Numbered from the stretch's first letter, positions 9,000-22,379 are shown. The stretch: DNA of 64,000 nt from Heterocephalus glaber (GCF_000247695.1 NW_004624752.1:450831-514830); one strand, 5' to 3'. Numbers and translations: made by a program. Notes: generated by a model not told the origin, from the letters alone.

Positions 9000-10750
9000 A
9001 TGGAGGTGCGGGCGGGCGCGGGGCCTCGGTGCACTGGTGACGGGCTCCGCACGGCGGGCCCCAAGTCCTCCGGCCGCGCGGCTCGGGTTTCGGCACCGCC
9101 CTGGGCGCGCTTCTCCGCTTGGCTGGAGTGCGTGTGCGTGGTTACCTTCGACCTGGAGCTGGGCCAGGCGCTGGAGGTGAGCAGGTGCGGGCGGGCCGCC
9201 GCTCCTCTGTCCCGCTCCTCCCTCCCCGCCCTCTCCAGTGTCCCTCCCACCCCTGTTCACCACCACCCCACCACACCCCGCGCGCATCGCTCTGGCCCTC
9301 GCGGGCGCCCCTTTGCACACGCAGTACCTCGGAACGACCTCTGACCCCTTCCACAACTCCCTGCTATGAACCTGGCGTGACCTCCCCCTCCTCGTGCCTG
9401 GTACTTCCTGAAAGGGAACCCCATCCTCAGGGCTCCAGGAGTGCTGCCCAGACAGGTGGGAGATAGGGCCTGACTCTGTGTATCCAGAGCGATCCCCTGT
9501 AACATTACCCTAGCCTGTGTTCCCACCCAGGCAAAGTCTTGCCCCCAGTTGCTCCACCTTTGATGCCTAGCTCATAGCTCCACATCCCACGCTCAGGGCA
9601 AGACTAACAGCTGTCCATGCAACAAGGATCTCATCCATTTCTCCTGAAGTCACCAGTGTCACCTCCTCCTCTCCCCAGCCCCCCTTCCCCCATCCCTCCT
9701 GCCTCTCCTGTCAAAAGTCCAGTCACCTCTTCACTTAGAGTCAGATCAGGACCCTGTAAGCTCCTCCTTGGCCCGCATCTCCTACTGTTCTCGACCTTAG
9801 GTTTCTGGTCACCAGCTACTGGGCCTTTGATGTGGTTTTCCCACTGCCTGCCCTTCCCCATCCCATCCACAGGGACAGCCTCCCTTTCTCCAGGTATAGA
9901 TGGAAATGCCTCCTGCAGGCACAGTCAGGATGATCTCTCTGTAGAGCCTTGACACAGACCAGGGAGCTGACCAGCAGAGGGAGGCCCACCATAGGTGGAG
10001 GTGCCTAGAAAGTAGTCTCCACCAACCATCAGGAGGGACTTCTGAGTGTCCAGGGGGCCATGAGCACCCAATCACTCCAGTGGGCCAGGTGAGGCTGAGG
10101 AGTCACTCTCAGGAAACCCAGTGCAGCCTTCCCTGTGGGTGGGAAATGCTTCCTAAGGTCCCGATGAACTCCGAGAAGCCATAAGTCCAAAGTCGACTAA
10201 GCAGAAAACTGATTCATGGCCAGGAACCCTGGGCTCCCAGCACAGTACTCAGCACCCTGTAGGAACCTCATCCTACTGCACACTAGGCCACCAGGTGTGC
10301 TTTTGCAAATGACACAACTTGATGGAGGAGCCTGAGAGGCAAGGTGATTTGCCCTAGGTTGCAGAGCTCATTTTCTGTTGCCCAGATTGAGCCCCATAAA
10401 ATCACAAAGGAGGACTGGAGGTTTAGCTCAGTGGTGCCAATGCCCGCCCAGCAAGAGCAAGGTCCTGAGTTCAATCCTGGATTTGGCAAAAAAACCCCAA
10501 ATCACAAGGGAGCTAAGTATTGTGCACACCTGTGATTCCATCAGGAGGAAGACTGAGACAGGAGATCCCAAACTGGAGGCCAGCCTGGGCTATGTAGTGA
10601 GTTCAGGGCCAGCCTGGACTGTCGCAGTGAGACTCTGAAACATAAACACACACATACACGGGTACATGGGGCCTTTCCTTAAGGGATCTCATGTCTAATT
10701 TTCTAAAACATCCATTCAGAGAGTTAATTCTAAGCATGCATTGATAGAGG

Positions 10751-10804
<54 letters not shown>

Positions 10805-13800
10805 ATGACTGGGCTCCTGAGGCTGCACAGGCTGGGAGGTCGGGGGAGACCCCTAGGCTCCTGGTGACTTGAGTCTGTGCCAAACACTGGGCAGCAATAT
10901 GTGAGTTGGGTCTCAGTCACATGATCCTCTTCAGGTTTGCGTCTTGTCTGTCATCCCTTCCCTAGAATCATGGGGGAAGAGTGTGCTCCTGTGGACTTTC
11001 ACTTAGCTCAGCCTGGCTGAGGGTTGAGAAGCCCTGGCACTGTCCTGTGCAGGATGCCAAAGGAAGATGCAGGCTGCTTAGAGGAGACTGAAACAGGCTC
11101 AGCTGAGCCTTAAAGGATGAAAGGAGGCAGCTACACAGCAGGGGTAGGGTAGGTTGTCTGTTTCAGGTAACTTCTCTCTCAGAAACCACAGTAAGCCAAG
11201 GCAAGAGGCTGTCGTCTACTGAGCAGCTGTCAGCAGCCAGGGTCTTGCCCTGCAGGAGTCCATCTGTTAGAAACAGTAATGGTTCTGGACCTGTAGTGCT
11301 CAGCCCCCCAGCACCTGCATGTGGAGTCCCTTGCAGATGGGTGCACTGGAGGCTGCATGCACAGGTGGAGAGAAGTGACATGGTCCCATGGTCCACGGCA
11401 CATAGAATATCAGGTCAGATGAAGAGAGGGCCTGGCTCTGCCCTCTCAGCCCTTGAGAACCCAGCTTAATATCCTGGCTCATCTGGGAGGTCCTGTGGCC
11501 AGAAAGGCCAAGGAGCCCCCTCCATATGGGCTCTTCCTGGGTGGCAGCTCCCACGCTGTGCAATCTTAGCCTTAAAGTTATTGAGGACTCCAGAGAACCT
11601 TTTGTTTTCACGGGGTTATATCTGTCCATGTTTATTGTGCTAAAAGTAGAACAGGACACTTTAAAATATTCATTTAAGAAAAATAAACCTTATGTATTAA
11701 TGTAGTGTATATTTATAAGAAAAAACACATTTTCTAAAACAAAAACAAGTAAAAGTAAGCAGTATAGTTTGATGCTTTTGCGGGGGGGGGGCAGGGTTTC
11801 ACTATGTAGTTCCGGTTGGCCTTGAACTCACTATGTAGCCTACGCTGGCTTTGAACTCAAAGTGATCCTCCTGCCTCAGCCTCCAGAGTTCTGGGATTAT
11901 AGGTGTGCATCAGCCCACCTGGCTGTTTGATGCTTTGACAAGATGGCTAATACCTGATCAGATAGAAGCCAAGTAGATTCTCACATCAGCTTCCACAGTA
12001 GTCTGCCAGGGTCACAGGCGTTGCCTCTGGGAGTTGTGTGTGCAGTGAGATGAGCGTGAAGCAGACACTGACTTAGGGGAATAGTCTCACCTTGTGGGCC
12101 TGAGGGGCTGCTGGTCCCCACTGAGAACCACTGCCTAGAGAGCCAGGCAGAGCCCATCACCTCCGTCTTACACAGGACAGCTTACACGAGCGGTGACCTG
12201 TGCAGGCAGTCTCAGGTGAAAAGGACAAGGCTCACGTGGGAACCCTGGGCAGGGCAGAGCCTGGCTGAGGGGATAAGCAGGGCCTCCTTGCCCAGAGATT
12301 TTCTGCAATTGTCTCCTCACTTGGGCATGGGCCACCTGACCTAGACCGGCACTCAGCTCTAGGCTTACCTGGACTCCAGGGCCACTGGCACAGAGCGTGC
12401 TCCAGCCATGAAGACAGGTTTCCCTGATCAGGTGTTCTCTTGAGGCCCCAGGACATGGATGTAGAGCTGAGGTGAGGGGCCTGCCTAGAGACTAAAAGGC
12501 TCCTTTGACTTCCAGGAAAGGACCTCTGGTAACCCTGCCCCAGCCACCAGCACCCACCTGTCCTCCGCCCTCCTCACAGTGCAGACACAGGTTCAACCTG
12601 TGTGTCTTGTGGCCCCTGCTTCTCACTGAGCTATCTTCAGGCATCCCTGTTCATGTGGCCCCACCAGCAAGTCCCCCTCAGCTTCCTACCTGCTCCTGGC
12701 TCCCTCCCTCCCTCGTGACCCATCGGTGCAGGCATACTTGGCAGCTCCTTCACCGCACTTCCTTCCAAGGTTGAGGTCTCAGTACCTTCTGCTGCAGAGA
12801 AACCGATCTCCTGGATGGATAGGTGGATGGATGGGTGAGATTTGTTAGAGTAATTGGCTCATGTGACTGGAGGCTGAGAGGTCCCAGAGCAGGCTGTGTG
12901 CAAGCTAGAGACCCTGGGACACTGGCTGCATGGCTCAGTCCGAGTCTAAAGGCCTTGGAACCAGGGAAGCCAAAGACCTGAGACTGAGAAGCTGGGGTAG
13001 AGGAGCCAGCTCAGCATGTCCTGAGTCCCAAGACCAGAGCCTGGAGTTCTTATGTCCAAGGAGAAAATGTCCCGGCTCTAGCGATGGATAGAAGAAATTG
13101 CCTTTCCTTTGCTGTTCTTGTTATCTGGGCCTCCACACGGAGGGCAGATCTAACCCACTCAGCCTACCAGCCCCAATCCCAGTCTCTGGTAACACTCTCA
13201 TAGACATACCCAGCAGTGGTACTTTCCTAGTTTCCTAGGTATTCCTCAATCCAGTCAAATTGACTTCTAAAATTAACCACACACCTACCTATTCTGGTCC
13301 ACCTCATGGAAGAATTTTCACACCTCCCACACATGCTGTATTTGGGGTTTTTTTGTTTGTTTGTGATCAAACTCAGGACCTTGTGCTTTCAAGGCAGGTG
13401 GCAGAACCACTGAGCTAAATCCCCGGCCCACAGATGCTGTATTTGGGAAGGGTCTGTTTCCTGCCAAATGTTGGGAGGCAGAAGTAACCAGGACAGAGTC
13501 CCTTCCTTCAAGAGACTTAGCACACATTTGAAGAAACAAAATAGGACATAGCAGCAAGCCGAGGCCAAACAGGGACAAGCAGTGTTGTTCCCTGAGTGGG
13601 CAGTGTTTATCTCGGGGACAGCAGCTCCCCGCTTCTGAGGGTTCAGCCTCAGTGACTCCTCAGTGTAGGTGCTGGATAGAAAGGAGGAGACCCTGTGGGA
13701 GTCAGCCCAGGAGACACTTCAGGGGCCCGCCTCAAAGGGACCTTTTTAGTACCTTGCAGGGATCTCTTAGCTGTGCTTGCCCGGCCCACTTCCTCCTGCA

Positions 13801-16800
13801 GAGCTTGCTGATCTCCAGCCAGCCTCTGGACTGTTTGGTCAGACCCTGTGCTTCAGTGTCTGGGGTGTCACCTGACTGCCCACTCCCCAGGCCAGGGGGA
13901 GGGTTACCCAGCTGGCCATGCAGGTGGGCCACAGGCCCCGGAAGAGGATCAAGCAGGGACAGGGAGGGAAGGCCTAGTAGAAATTGCCATCATGGGGCAG
14001 GGTCATTCCCAGGTGACATCTGAGCAAACACATGACAGGGTGGCTGAGCCTGAGACCCTCTGGCCAAGGGAAGGGGTGAAAGAGTGGAGGATGAGCCAGG
14101 TGGGGGCCTCCAATGTCTTTGTGTGGACGGTTGGTGGAGGCTTGGCCTGGGGCCATGTGCAGAAGGAGGAGGAGGTGAGAAGGGGTCCCTGAGCAACGGG
14201 GAGCCTGCAAGGAACCAAGAGGGCCTGAGCCAGGGAAGATGGTGTGTGGGGAGGGAGGGGATGCTGGAGAGAGAGGGCCGGAAGAGGCCGGCTCCAGTGG
14301 GCAGGTGCCGTAGCCAGGTGGTGACACCAAGCGCTCTGTCCTCCCCTGCAGCTGGTGTACCCAAGTGACTTCCGGCTCACAGACAAGGAGGTAGGTCGTG
14401 GTGCTCTTGGGAGTGGGTGTCCCCAGGAGGGAGTGGCCCTCACTGGGCTCTGTGTTTCAGAAAAGCAGCATCTGCTACCTGTCATTTCCTGACTCCCACT
14501 CAGGTAGGTGACCCCACCCTTCCTGGGCTGGATGCTAGTTCTGGGGCTGGGGTGATGGGACCCAGGCCAGAGACATCAAGACCGCTCCAGGGATAAGTCA
14601 TACCCACCTGCCCTTGGTCTGTGCAAACACCAGGCTACGGCGGGAATCACATGGAAAGGTGGCCTGGGCAAAGGTGCCGGCAGAATCTGCTCTCTTGCAC
14701 CCTCCCCATTTGCCACCAGGAGCTGGGTTCGCTGCCCTACTCCTATTTCTGGTGGCCTGTGCCATGTCCAGTGCCGGTCTCCTGTCCCAGGCAGGCTGGG
14801 CCTATGTCCCCCCAGGGACGTTGAAGGTGTTTCTCTTGTGTACTGAGTTTATTGCAAGGCCGTTGCTGGGGTATGCAGGGTCAGGGTAGAAAGGCTTTAG
14901 GAAACACGGTCCCTTAGGCTGGGGTCCTCCCTGGAATGTTTGTGCCAGGAGGGGTCAGCCTTGCAGGCTCCTTGCCCCCTTGTGTCCACCCCAGCCAACA
15001 GCGGCAGTGGAGGCTCCTAGCCCTGACCTGCAGGGCGCTGCTGCCCCTCCTCAGGCTGCCTTGGGGACACTCAGTTCAGTTTCCGCATGCGTCAGTGCGG
15101 AGGGCACAGGAGCCCCTGGCATGCTGATGACCAGCCCTATAACAGCAAGGCCCCCATGACCCTGCAGGTGAGTGGTGGGTGCTCCCTCCCCTCCCGGGAT
15201 GCCCTGGCAGTATGAGCAGCCCCTTCGGAGCTGCTGGGCCCCGTTTGGCAGGAGAGGTGCCAGCCAGGCCTGTTGGTGGGGTCGCTGACTGCTGCAAGCC
15301 CTGCCAGTCCTGCAGGCCCAAGCACCAGCCTGTACTGCCCTCTGGGGACTCACCAAGGTCCCCGAAGCCCTTCTTCACATCAGGGCTTTGTGAGGAAGCC
15401 CCGCCCCATGTCAGTGTCCCCTGCTGTGTAGGAGGAGGGGCGTTGCTCACCTTCTGAGCCAGGAAGCCCAGGTCTAACCCTGGAAGGTCTCCACCTTCCT
15501 GAGAACAGGCCCCAGAGGGTTGGGAAACCTGGTCCCGAGCCTTCTGCATCCCTACCGTCACCGCCCCCAGAAGTCCCTGCCCATTTCTTGACCTCGCCAG
15601 ATGGCCTGAGTGGGCATGGCTGACACACACTCCTTCCAGAGGGAGCCAGCACACTACATTGGCTACGTGTACTTCCGGCAGGTGAAGGACAGCTCTGTGA
15701 AGAGGGGCTACTTCCAGAAGGTGAGCCCTTGCCACTTTGGCAGGCGGGGGGGCCTGGGGTGACTGGGAGTCTGAGCTCCAGGAGTGTCCACCCTTCTGCA
15801 GCCCAGCCAAGGCAGCAAGGCTAGGGAAGGACACCGCATGCCTCGGTGGCCCTTCTTCCCCAGGCCTGGACACCCCTGGCCCTCACTGTTTGCTGGTCTT
15901 GTCACATCTTCAGGATTAGGACAACTTCAGTCCTGAACCCAGGCACGTGAACCCTGGGGAGATGGACCCAGGAACCTCAGCTGCCTCACATTTCCCTCTG
16001 ACAGTTGGGGTCCTGCCCCACCTTGCTGTATCCTGAGGGTCTTGGGGTCTGAGTATCCATATCCCGCTCTGGGCAGCTGGGTGCACTGCCCTGGACCAGC
16101 TCCAGCTACCCTGATGTCAAGGTCCCCACAGGCCCCTGAGTAGCTGGCCTGACACCTGGAGCTGGCTGCCCTCTGACGGGCCCTGCATCACTACAGTCCC
16201 TGGTTCTGCTGTCCCGCCTGCCCTTTGTCCGGCTGTTCCAGTCACTGCTGAGCCTGATGGCCCCAGAGTACTTTGACAAGCTGGCGCCCTGTCTGGAAGC
16301 TGGTGAGTGGGAGTCAGGTGTGACTGATATGTGCCCCACAGGCCTGGGCAAACAGCTTCTCCTCGGGGAGGGCTCCTGACTTGGACCACCTGTGTTCACA
16401 GTTTGTAATGAAATTGACCAGTGGCCAGCCCCTGTGCCTGGGGAGACCTTGAATCTACCTGTCATGGGCGTCATCATCCAGGTGAGGGCCTCCACCGAGT
16501 GAGTGCGCAGGGCTGTGGAGACACCCTGCTCCCCCTGGCAGCTGCTCCCCTCCACAGGTGTGCATCCCATCCAGAGTGGACAAGCTGGAACCCAGCCCAC
16601 CAAAGCACGGTGACCAAGAGGTAGGGACGGATGGGGCTCTACCTCACCTCCCTGTGGGGAGACAAACCCAGCACAGCCCCGTGTCGGCCTCCGTCTTTAG
16701 CCCTGACCGCCTGCCCTCCACCTTCAGAACCTGCGACCAGCCCCCATGGTCCTCACCAGCATCCATGAACCGGACCTGTTCAGGTGAGTCCTGAGGGTGT

Positions 16801-19632
16801 GGCTTGCTTTTGTGAAAAGCTGCCCCGGGGAGGAACTGCCCGTCATGAGTGGTACTCGGGACATCCTGTGAGGGGAGATTGTGCAGAAGAGGAAGCCTGT
16901 GCCCAAGTGTGGGCACTATCAGCAGGAAGGTTCCAGAAGCAGTGCCCAGTGAGGCTGTCAGGGACATCTGCCACCCGAGGCCCCCCTCGACCTCTCCGAG
17001 TCAAGGGAACCTGGGCTTTGAGGTCAGCCTGCCCCTGCTGGGCCCAGAGGAGCAGAGCTGCAGGTTTGAGGGACAGCAGGGGCTGGGACGAGTCCCTCCC
17101 TGGGTTTTGGGGATGCTGCAAGACTGCTGGCCCCATACAGGCCAGGTCCAGGCTAAGTCCAGTCTGCATACCCCACCTCCAAAGCAGATGGAGCCCAGCT
17201 GGTCTTTCAGAGCCTAGGGTGGCCTGGCAACCTGAGTCCTGATCTGAGGTCTTCATACACCTTCCCCACCCTGTGTTTGCCTGAGCAGGGCCCTGTGTTC
17301 ACCCAAGGGTGGGTCCTGCCAGACCTGTGCTTACTGCGCTAGAGGCCCCAGGCCCTACTTGACCCCAGCTGCCCACTGACAGGTGCTTCCGGCCCGTGCT
17401 GACACATGTGCAGACGTTGTGGGAGCTCATGCTTCTTGGGGAGCCCCTGGTAGTTCTGGCACCCTCACCAGATGTGTCCTCGGAGATGGTGCTGGCCCTG
17501 ACCAGGTATGTGCCTCCATCCCTGGCCATCCTGGCACAGCTGGCACCCTGTCTCACCTGATCCCTGCTGCCCCACCCCTCAGCTGCCTGCAGCCCCTCAA
17601 GTTCTGCTGTGACTTCCGCCCCTACTTCACCATCCATGACAGTGAATTTAAGGAGCTTACCACAAGAACCCAGGCCCCGTAAGTGTATCCACCCTGCCCA
17701 CCCCCAGCCCATGCTACCTGCCCAGCTTCTCTTTGCCTCTCCTTTCTCTCTCTCTCTCCTCTGTCTTTCTCTCTAGACCTAACGTGGTCCTGGGAGTCAC
17801 AAACCCTTTCTTTATCAAAACACTCCAACACTGGCCCCATATCCTCCGAATTGGGGAGCCCAAGATATCAGGTGAGGGGGGCTGGGGAAGACTGGGTGGT
17901 GGGCCCTGAAGCTTCACCCAGCCTAGGATCTTTGGAAGTGTTTGAGCCCAATCTGAGCCGTACCTGGTCAGGGCCAACTCTGCAGCCATGACCAGAGTGT
18001 TGGGTGCTGAGCCTGACTGTGTCTTGCAGGAGACCTTCCTAAGCAGATCAAGTTGAAAAAGCCCTCGAGGCTGAAGACCCTTGACACCAAGCCAGGTCTG
18101 TGACCCCTCTGCTGTAGAGGGACCAGTCTTGTACTTGGCAGTCCAGTGGGGCAGCTAGGCCTCCCTAGACCTCTGTCCACTGAGAGGTGTCGGGGGCAAG
18201 GGGGACACCCTCCTCCTTAGCAGGTCTCTAGAACCCTGGGGTAGGGTGGGCTGAGATGCATAGGTGCTGCCCAGCAAGATCAGATGCCTTGCCAGATACC
18301 CTTTGGGGCTGCAGCAGAGTGGAAGGGAGGGAGGCTCGGAAGGACAGAAAGACAGCCACTGCCTTACCCTCCTGCCAGGCCTCTATACCGCCTACACAGC
18401 CCACCTCCACCGGGACAAGGCACTACTCAAACGACTGCTCAAGGTAGGAACTGTGGACTGAGGGCAGGATGCAGGGGCTTGCGTGAGGTGAAGCCACCGG
18501 GGGCCTGGGCTACTCTGGGCTCAGCTCCCTGCCTCCCTCTGGCAGGGTGTGCAGAAGCAGCGGCCATGGGATGTGCAGAGTGCTCTGCTGAAGCGGCACC
18601 TCCTGGAGCTCACGCAGAGCTTCATCATCCCCTTGGTGAGGCCCAGGCAGGAGGGGACAGCAGTGGGGGACCAAGGCCCCAGGCTCACTCTCCTCCCACC
18701 CCCAGGAACACTACATGGCCAGCCTCATGCCGCTGCAGAAGAGCATCACGCCCTGGAAGGTGGGGGTCTGGGTGTTCCCACCCCAGAGAAGGGAAGATCT
18801 GGTGCAGGTGTCCACTGTGTTCCTCCCGGGGCTGAGAACTGGGGAACCACAGGGAGGGAGTCTGACAAACCCCTGAATAGGCTGGACCTGGGTGCGGGGC
18901 TGTGGGCTGTGTTCCCCTGCACCTGCTCACCGGCCGCTACCGCTACCTCAGACTCCTCCCCAGATCCGTCCCTTCCACCAAGATGACTTCCTGCACAGCC
19001 TAGAGCATGCAGGGCCTCAGCTCACCTGCGTCCTCAAGGGCGACTGGCTGGGCCTCTATAGGTGGGTACATGGCGCAGGCTGCCCAGGCCTCCTTTGGCA
19101 CACTGGGCCAGCCCCTCAGCTGCCACCACTTGCCACCCACAGGAGGTTTTTCAAGTCACCACACTTTGATGGCTGGTATCGCCAGCGACACAGAGAGATG
19201 GCTCAGAAGCTGGAAGCCCTGCACCTGGAAGCTATCTGTGAGGCGGTGAGAGAGGCCAGGGCCAGGCGGGAGGCTGGGGCTTAGGGGTCTGGGGGCCTGG
19301 GGCAGGGTGGGAGGGGCTTCTGTGACAGAGGACCTGCACTGTCCCTGCAGAATATTGAGACCTGGATGAAGGACAAGTCAGAGGTGGAGGTGGTGGACCT
19401 GGTGCTGAAACTCCGGGAGAAGCTGGTGAGCAGCTTCCCTGCTCTGCCCGGCCCAGGTGCTACCTCCTGGCAGGAGATGTCCTGCTTCTGACTGCCACTG
19501 CCTTTGCAGGTGCGGGCACAGGGCCACCAGCTCCCTGTGAAGGAGGCGACACTGCATCGGGCGCAGCTGTACATTGAGATGGTCATCGGCTCCCTGCCCA
19601 AGGACCTGCAGGCTGTCCTGTGCCCTCCCTAG
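9000..19632 (+). CDS. DENND6B: DENN domain-containing protein 6B
   Basis: Twenty coding exons join in frame to 585 codons, the length I recall for human DENND6B. Exons: 9000-9176, 14352-14390, 14461-14503, 15055-15167, 15640-15720, 16197-16302, 16402-16481, 16558-16620, 16728-16783, 17383-17505, 17583-17678, 17777-17871, 18030-18095, 18379-18443, 18546-18635, 18706-18759, 18952-19061, 19143-19245, 19351-19425, 19510-19632. The start is the first ATG, in a strong Kozak context (gccATGG). The protein reads as an Avl9/AFI1-type DENN module: an upstream DENN part (residues about 40-150), a central part ([15 protein letters not shown]), a downstream part, and a C-terminal end in LCPP. Family knowledge: DENND6 proteins are guanine-nucleotide exchange factors for Rab GTPases, chiefly Rab14 on recycling endosomes. 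The N-terminal 30 residues are the least conserved part. All introns are GT-AG. Confidence 0.96.
10255..10400 (-). repeat. MIR-like SINE fragment
   Basis: The text around gaggcaaggtgatttgccct and gttgcagagctcatttt matches the reversed core and tail of mammalian-wide MIR elements, diverged. Confidence 0.5.
10405..10490 (+). repeat. ID-like SINE
   Basis: Body ggaggtttagctcagtggtg to gagttcaatcctgg with an A-run. The flanks share aaatcacaa-type wording (near 10398 and 10498), which suggests a target-site duplication. Confidence 0.75.
10511..10640 (+). repeat. B1-like SINE, diverged
   Basis: Wording gtgcacacctgtgattcc, then aggccagcctgggctatgta and gttcagggccagcctggac marks the extended B1 family. 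Confidence 0.7.
10753..10802. repeat. (GT)25 microsatellite
   Basis: An uninterrupted GT repeat of about 50 bp. Confidence 0.97.
11567..12136 (+). mobile_element. Probable hAT-type DNA transposon remnant
   Basis: An AT-rich block in GC-rich surroundings contains wording recalled from old non-autonomous hAT/Charlie elements (ttattgaggactccagagaa, ggttatatctgtccatg, gattctcacatcagcttc) and closes near gagaaccactg, a typical hAT terminal repeat. A B1 SINE interrupts it at 11779-11923. The family name is uncertain. Confidence 0.4.
11779..11923 (-). repeat. B1-like SINE with 12-bp target-site duplication
   Basis: Reverse-strand B1 with both internal monomer-like blocks (ggttggccttgaactcacta and cctcctgcctcagcctcca). 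The flanks gtttgatgcttt at 11767-11778 and 11924-11935 are identical. Confidence 0.85.
12795..13305 (-). mobile_element. Old L1-type 3' UTR fragment
   Basis: Phrases such as attggctcatgtgactggag, ctcatagacatacccagcag and caaattgacttctaaaatta match, in reverse, a 3' UTR type found in ancient L1 elements. It is heavily diverged; an LTR origin is possible. Confidence 0.4.
13346..13429 (-). repeat. ID-like SINE with target-site duplication
   Basis: Reversed B-box and A-box parts end in ctaaatccccggccc. The flanks atgctgtatttggg at 13333-13346 and again from 13434 mark the duplication. Confidence 0.85.
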
Positions 19633-19790
19633 GATGGGCCAAGGTGTGCCGTCCCCAGGCCTGGCCTGCCAAGCCTCCCCCTGTGTGGCCCTCCGCCCAG
19701 TGCCTGCTCCCAGCTTGGCCCCCTGCCCGGGCTGCATCCCCCTCCTTGTGCTGCCTTTGTCCCAGCAGTAAATGCGACATTTGGAAGCAC
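19633..19790 (+). terminator. DENND6B 3' UTR and proximal polyadenylation signal
   Basis: After the stop codon a GC-rich 3' UTR reaches a variant signal AGTAAA at 19768-19773, with GT-rich sequence downstream. This would give a short 3' UTR of about 150 bases. A distal ATTAAA lies at 21739-21744. Confidence 0.5.
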
Positions 19791-22379
19791 GGCCTGGTCC
19801 CTGACTGTGGGGGATTATGTGCTAGCAGAGCTCCCCTCTCCACCCCCACCTGCCCTCCATGTCTTTAGGGGGTGAGCAGTGGCGCTGGAAGGACAAGAGC
19901 CCTGGCTGATTTGGGCACATCTACTGCCCACCCTCCTGTTGCCCATCTGCCCACACCCCTTCAGCCCAGCAGGCCTGCAGAACAGAGGGAGGCAGCTGGC
20001 AGGGCCACTTGCAACCTGCCCATCCTGCCCTGTGGAGACAGGAGGGACACTTTGCCCATGTCAGCCATTGTAGAGGGAGAGGCCACTCTGAATCCCCTGC
20101 CTGCCCTTGACTGTTCAGGAGAGAATAGGAGTGGTGTGGAGGCCCTGCTGGGACAACAGGCTCAGCCTGGCCCTTGGGATCCAAGCATGGTCCCGGCCTC
20201 TCTCCTGGAACTAACTCCACACATCCCATTCCCACCCTTAGGACCTGAGGGTTCTGGATTGGCCTGACTCTGCTGCCCAGCTCCACAATCCTGGTGCAAA
20301 TGACCTTGGCAGGGGCCTGAAGTGCCACCTCTGGGTCCTACACTTAAGCCTGGGCCCAGCAAGGTAGTGCCGTCGCCTCTGGTAGTGCTGTGGCCACAGA
20401 TGGTCATACTGGTGGGGCTGTGGGAGTTGTGCACTGAGGGGTAGACCAGAGCTGCAGCTGAACCGCAGATGAGTATTGCTGGGTAGGTCTCCTGACCATG
20501 CAGACCCTTGGGCTCTTTGTCTGAGAGACCAGGTTGTATAGATGCCTAGGAAGCTGCTGCTGGGCTGTGTTAGCCAGCTCTGGCCTGTGATGCCTGAAGG
20601 GGGCACCAGGGGAGGAACTTTGGCTAACTGTACATTAGTGAGGCAGGAGTAGATTGGACAACAGGGGCAGACCCCTGTTCATAGCGTCAGCACATTCTCA
20701 GAACTTGGTGCATGTTGACTCATCCACCCTGACCATGGCCCAGGACAGCCTGGCACAGAACCCATGGTGCCAATACAGAATGCATGGTGGCAGAGAGGGG
20801 AGGGAGGTGGACATGTCAGTCCAGTGCTGGTCCCTGGATGTGACTGCCATTACACAGCAGAGTAGAGGTGGGGGTTGTGGAGACCCAGAGTGAGGCAGGG
20901 TGGCACAGCACCCAGGGCAGCGCCAGTTATAGAGGCACCAGCCTCCCCATCGAGGACCTGGCCTCAGTGTGGCAATGTTGTAGGAATGCCGGCACCTTCC
21001 TGGGTGACAAGACAGGCATGGCGATAACGGAGGCCCTGCTGTCAGGGCCCCCGTCAGAACCATGGATTGGTGTGCCCTTCCTGAGATAGCAGTGCTAGCC
21101 CTGAGCCCCCGACCCCAAATCCAGGATCAGGATTGCGACCTCACCTTGAGGGACATACCCCCAGTGTCCCTGTGGCAGGTGCTTTCCATACCTGAGGGCC
21201 TCCACGCTTGGCCAGAGGCCTCAGCCACCATCACCCCAGGGACATCCAACCAGAGCCCCTGAGCCCCTAGATCCTGGCAGCCAGTGCTCCTTGAGACCAC
21301 AGCAGGAAGGAGGTCAGGAGGACACCTTGGGACCCACCCAGGACACAGTCCAGGGTGAGGCACATAGGAGTGGGAATGCCATGGCCACTGGGAGAGCTGA
21401 GCCTGGGCCCCTCCTGGGCCCCTGGATCAGGTCGCCTGGAAGGTAGCTCAGCCTGTTTCAGACAGGGTCTTGGTGCCGTGCCCCCCCCCCTAGGCCAAGC
21501 GCACACTGTGGGGGAGGGGAAGGAAGGGCCAGATGACTCCAAAGAGGCAAGACCCTCATAGAGGCTCCCACGGCTCCTGCCTGGGTAGAAACTAGTGGTC
21601 GACAAGAGCGAGGGGCTGCTGTGGTCACTGAGGCCAGTGGGTGGCAGGGCTGCCCCAGTATGGGCAGGGAGAGACAACTACGCCAGTCTATTTCAGGGTG
21701 CCCTCAGAGCGACATCATGGCCTCCCCACATCTTTAGTATTAAAATGTCCTTTTGCGACACAATGCTTGTTTTTTAACTTTTTTTGATAAACAGCTGGCA
21801 GCCCTGTCAGACTGATAATTTGGGGTCCTCTGTGGTGGGGCTGGCAGAGCTGTAGCCTGGGCTAACGTGACGGTGGGAAGGAGGGGCTGGAACAAGCCTA
21901 GCTGCTTGGGGTGGGAGGCAGGCCGCTGGGGTCCTGGTGACGGCTTCAGTGGCCTTCAGAGGCCTGCGGGAGGCTTAAGCACTGGGGCAGCGCCCAGAAG
22001 CAGAGGTCTGGGTCACGGAGAAAGGGCCGGCCTGGGAGAGGCTCCAGGTGGAGGGTGAGGCCCAGAGGCTGTCCCAGGACTCCCACCCTGTCCTGCTTCG
22101 GAGGGGCCCAGAGCAGCACAGGGGTATGTCCACGTTTTTCAATTCCGGGGCCATGGGCGTGATGCGCAGGCAAGATCCTGAACCCCTGAACTCTAGGCGC
22201 TGAGGTCCCCAAGGGCGCAGCACGGTGGGGGGGGGGGGACGAGACGGGACACACAGAGAGTGAGGATGCATACTGAGGGCACTACCAAGCGTCCCCTTCC
22301 CTGGGGGCTCCCGGAAGAGCGGTGAGGCCTCGGTACCCCCACCTCAGAGATCCTAGTGCTGGGGGGCTCCCTTTCGGGT
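19791..22379. other. Intergenic interval between DENND6B and PLXNB2
   Basis: GC-rich, mostly unique sequence without an interpretable protein frame or a clear SINE. It contains a C-run near 21481-21490, a possible distal polyadenylation signal ATTAAA at 21739-21744 and a G-run near 22226-22238 just before the PLXNB2 CpG island. Confidence 0.6.

Larger units (their letters stand above)
9177..14351 (+). other. DENND6B intron 1 (5.2 kb)
   Basis: No coding exon is visible. It holds a MIR-like SINE (about 10255-10400), an ID SINE and a B1 SINE (10405-10640), a (GT)25 tract, a probable hAT transposon with a B1 insertion, an L1-type fragment and another ID SINE. The rest is GC-rich unique sequence. 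Confidence 0.8.

Noticed and set aside
8485..9466. Open frames of 100-203 codons at the DENND6B CpG island
   Set aside because: Only 9000-9176 in one frame continues into downstream exons with conserved text; the others are compositional.
10753..10802. The (GT)n and (CA)n tracts as regulatory Z-DNA switches
   Set aside because: They are ordinary microsatellites; nothing in the surroundings supports a specific role.
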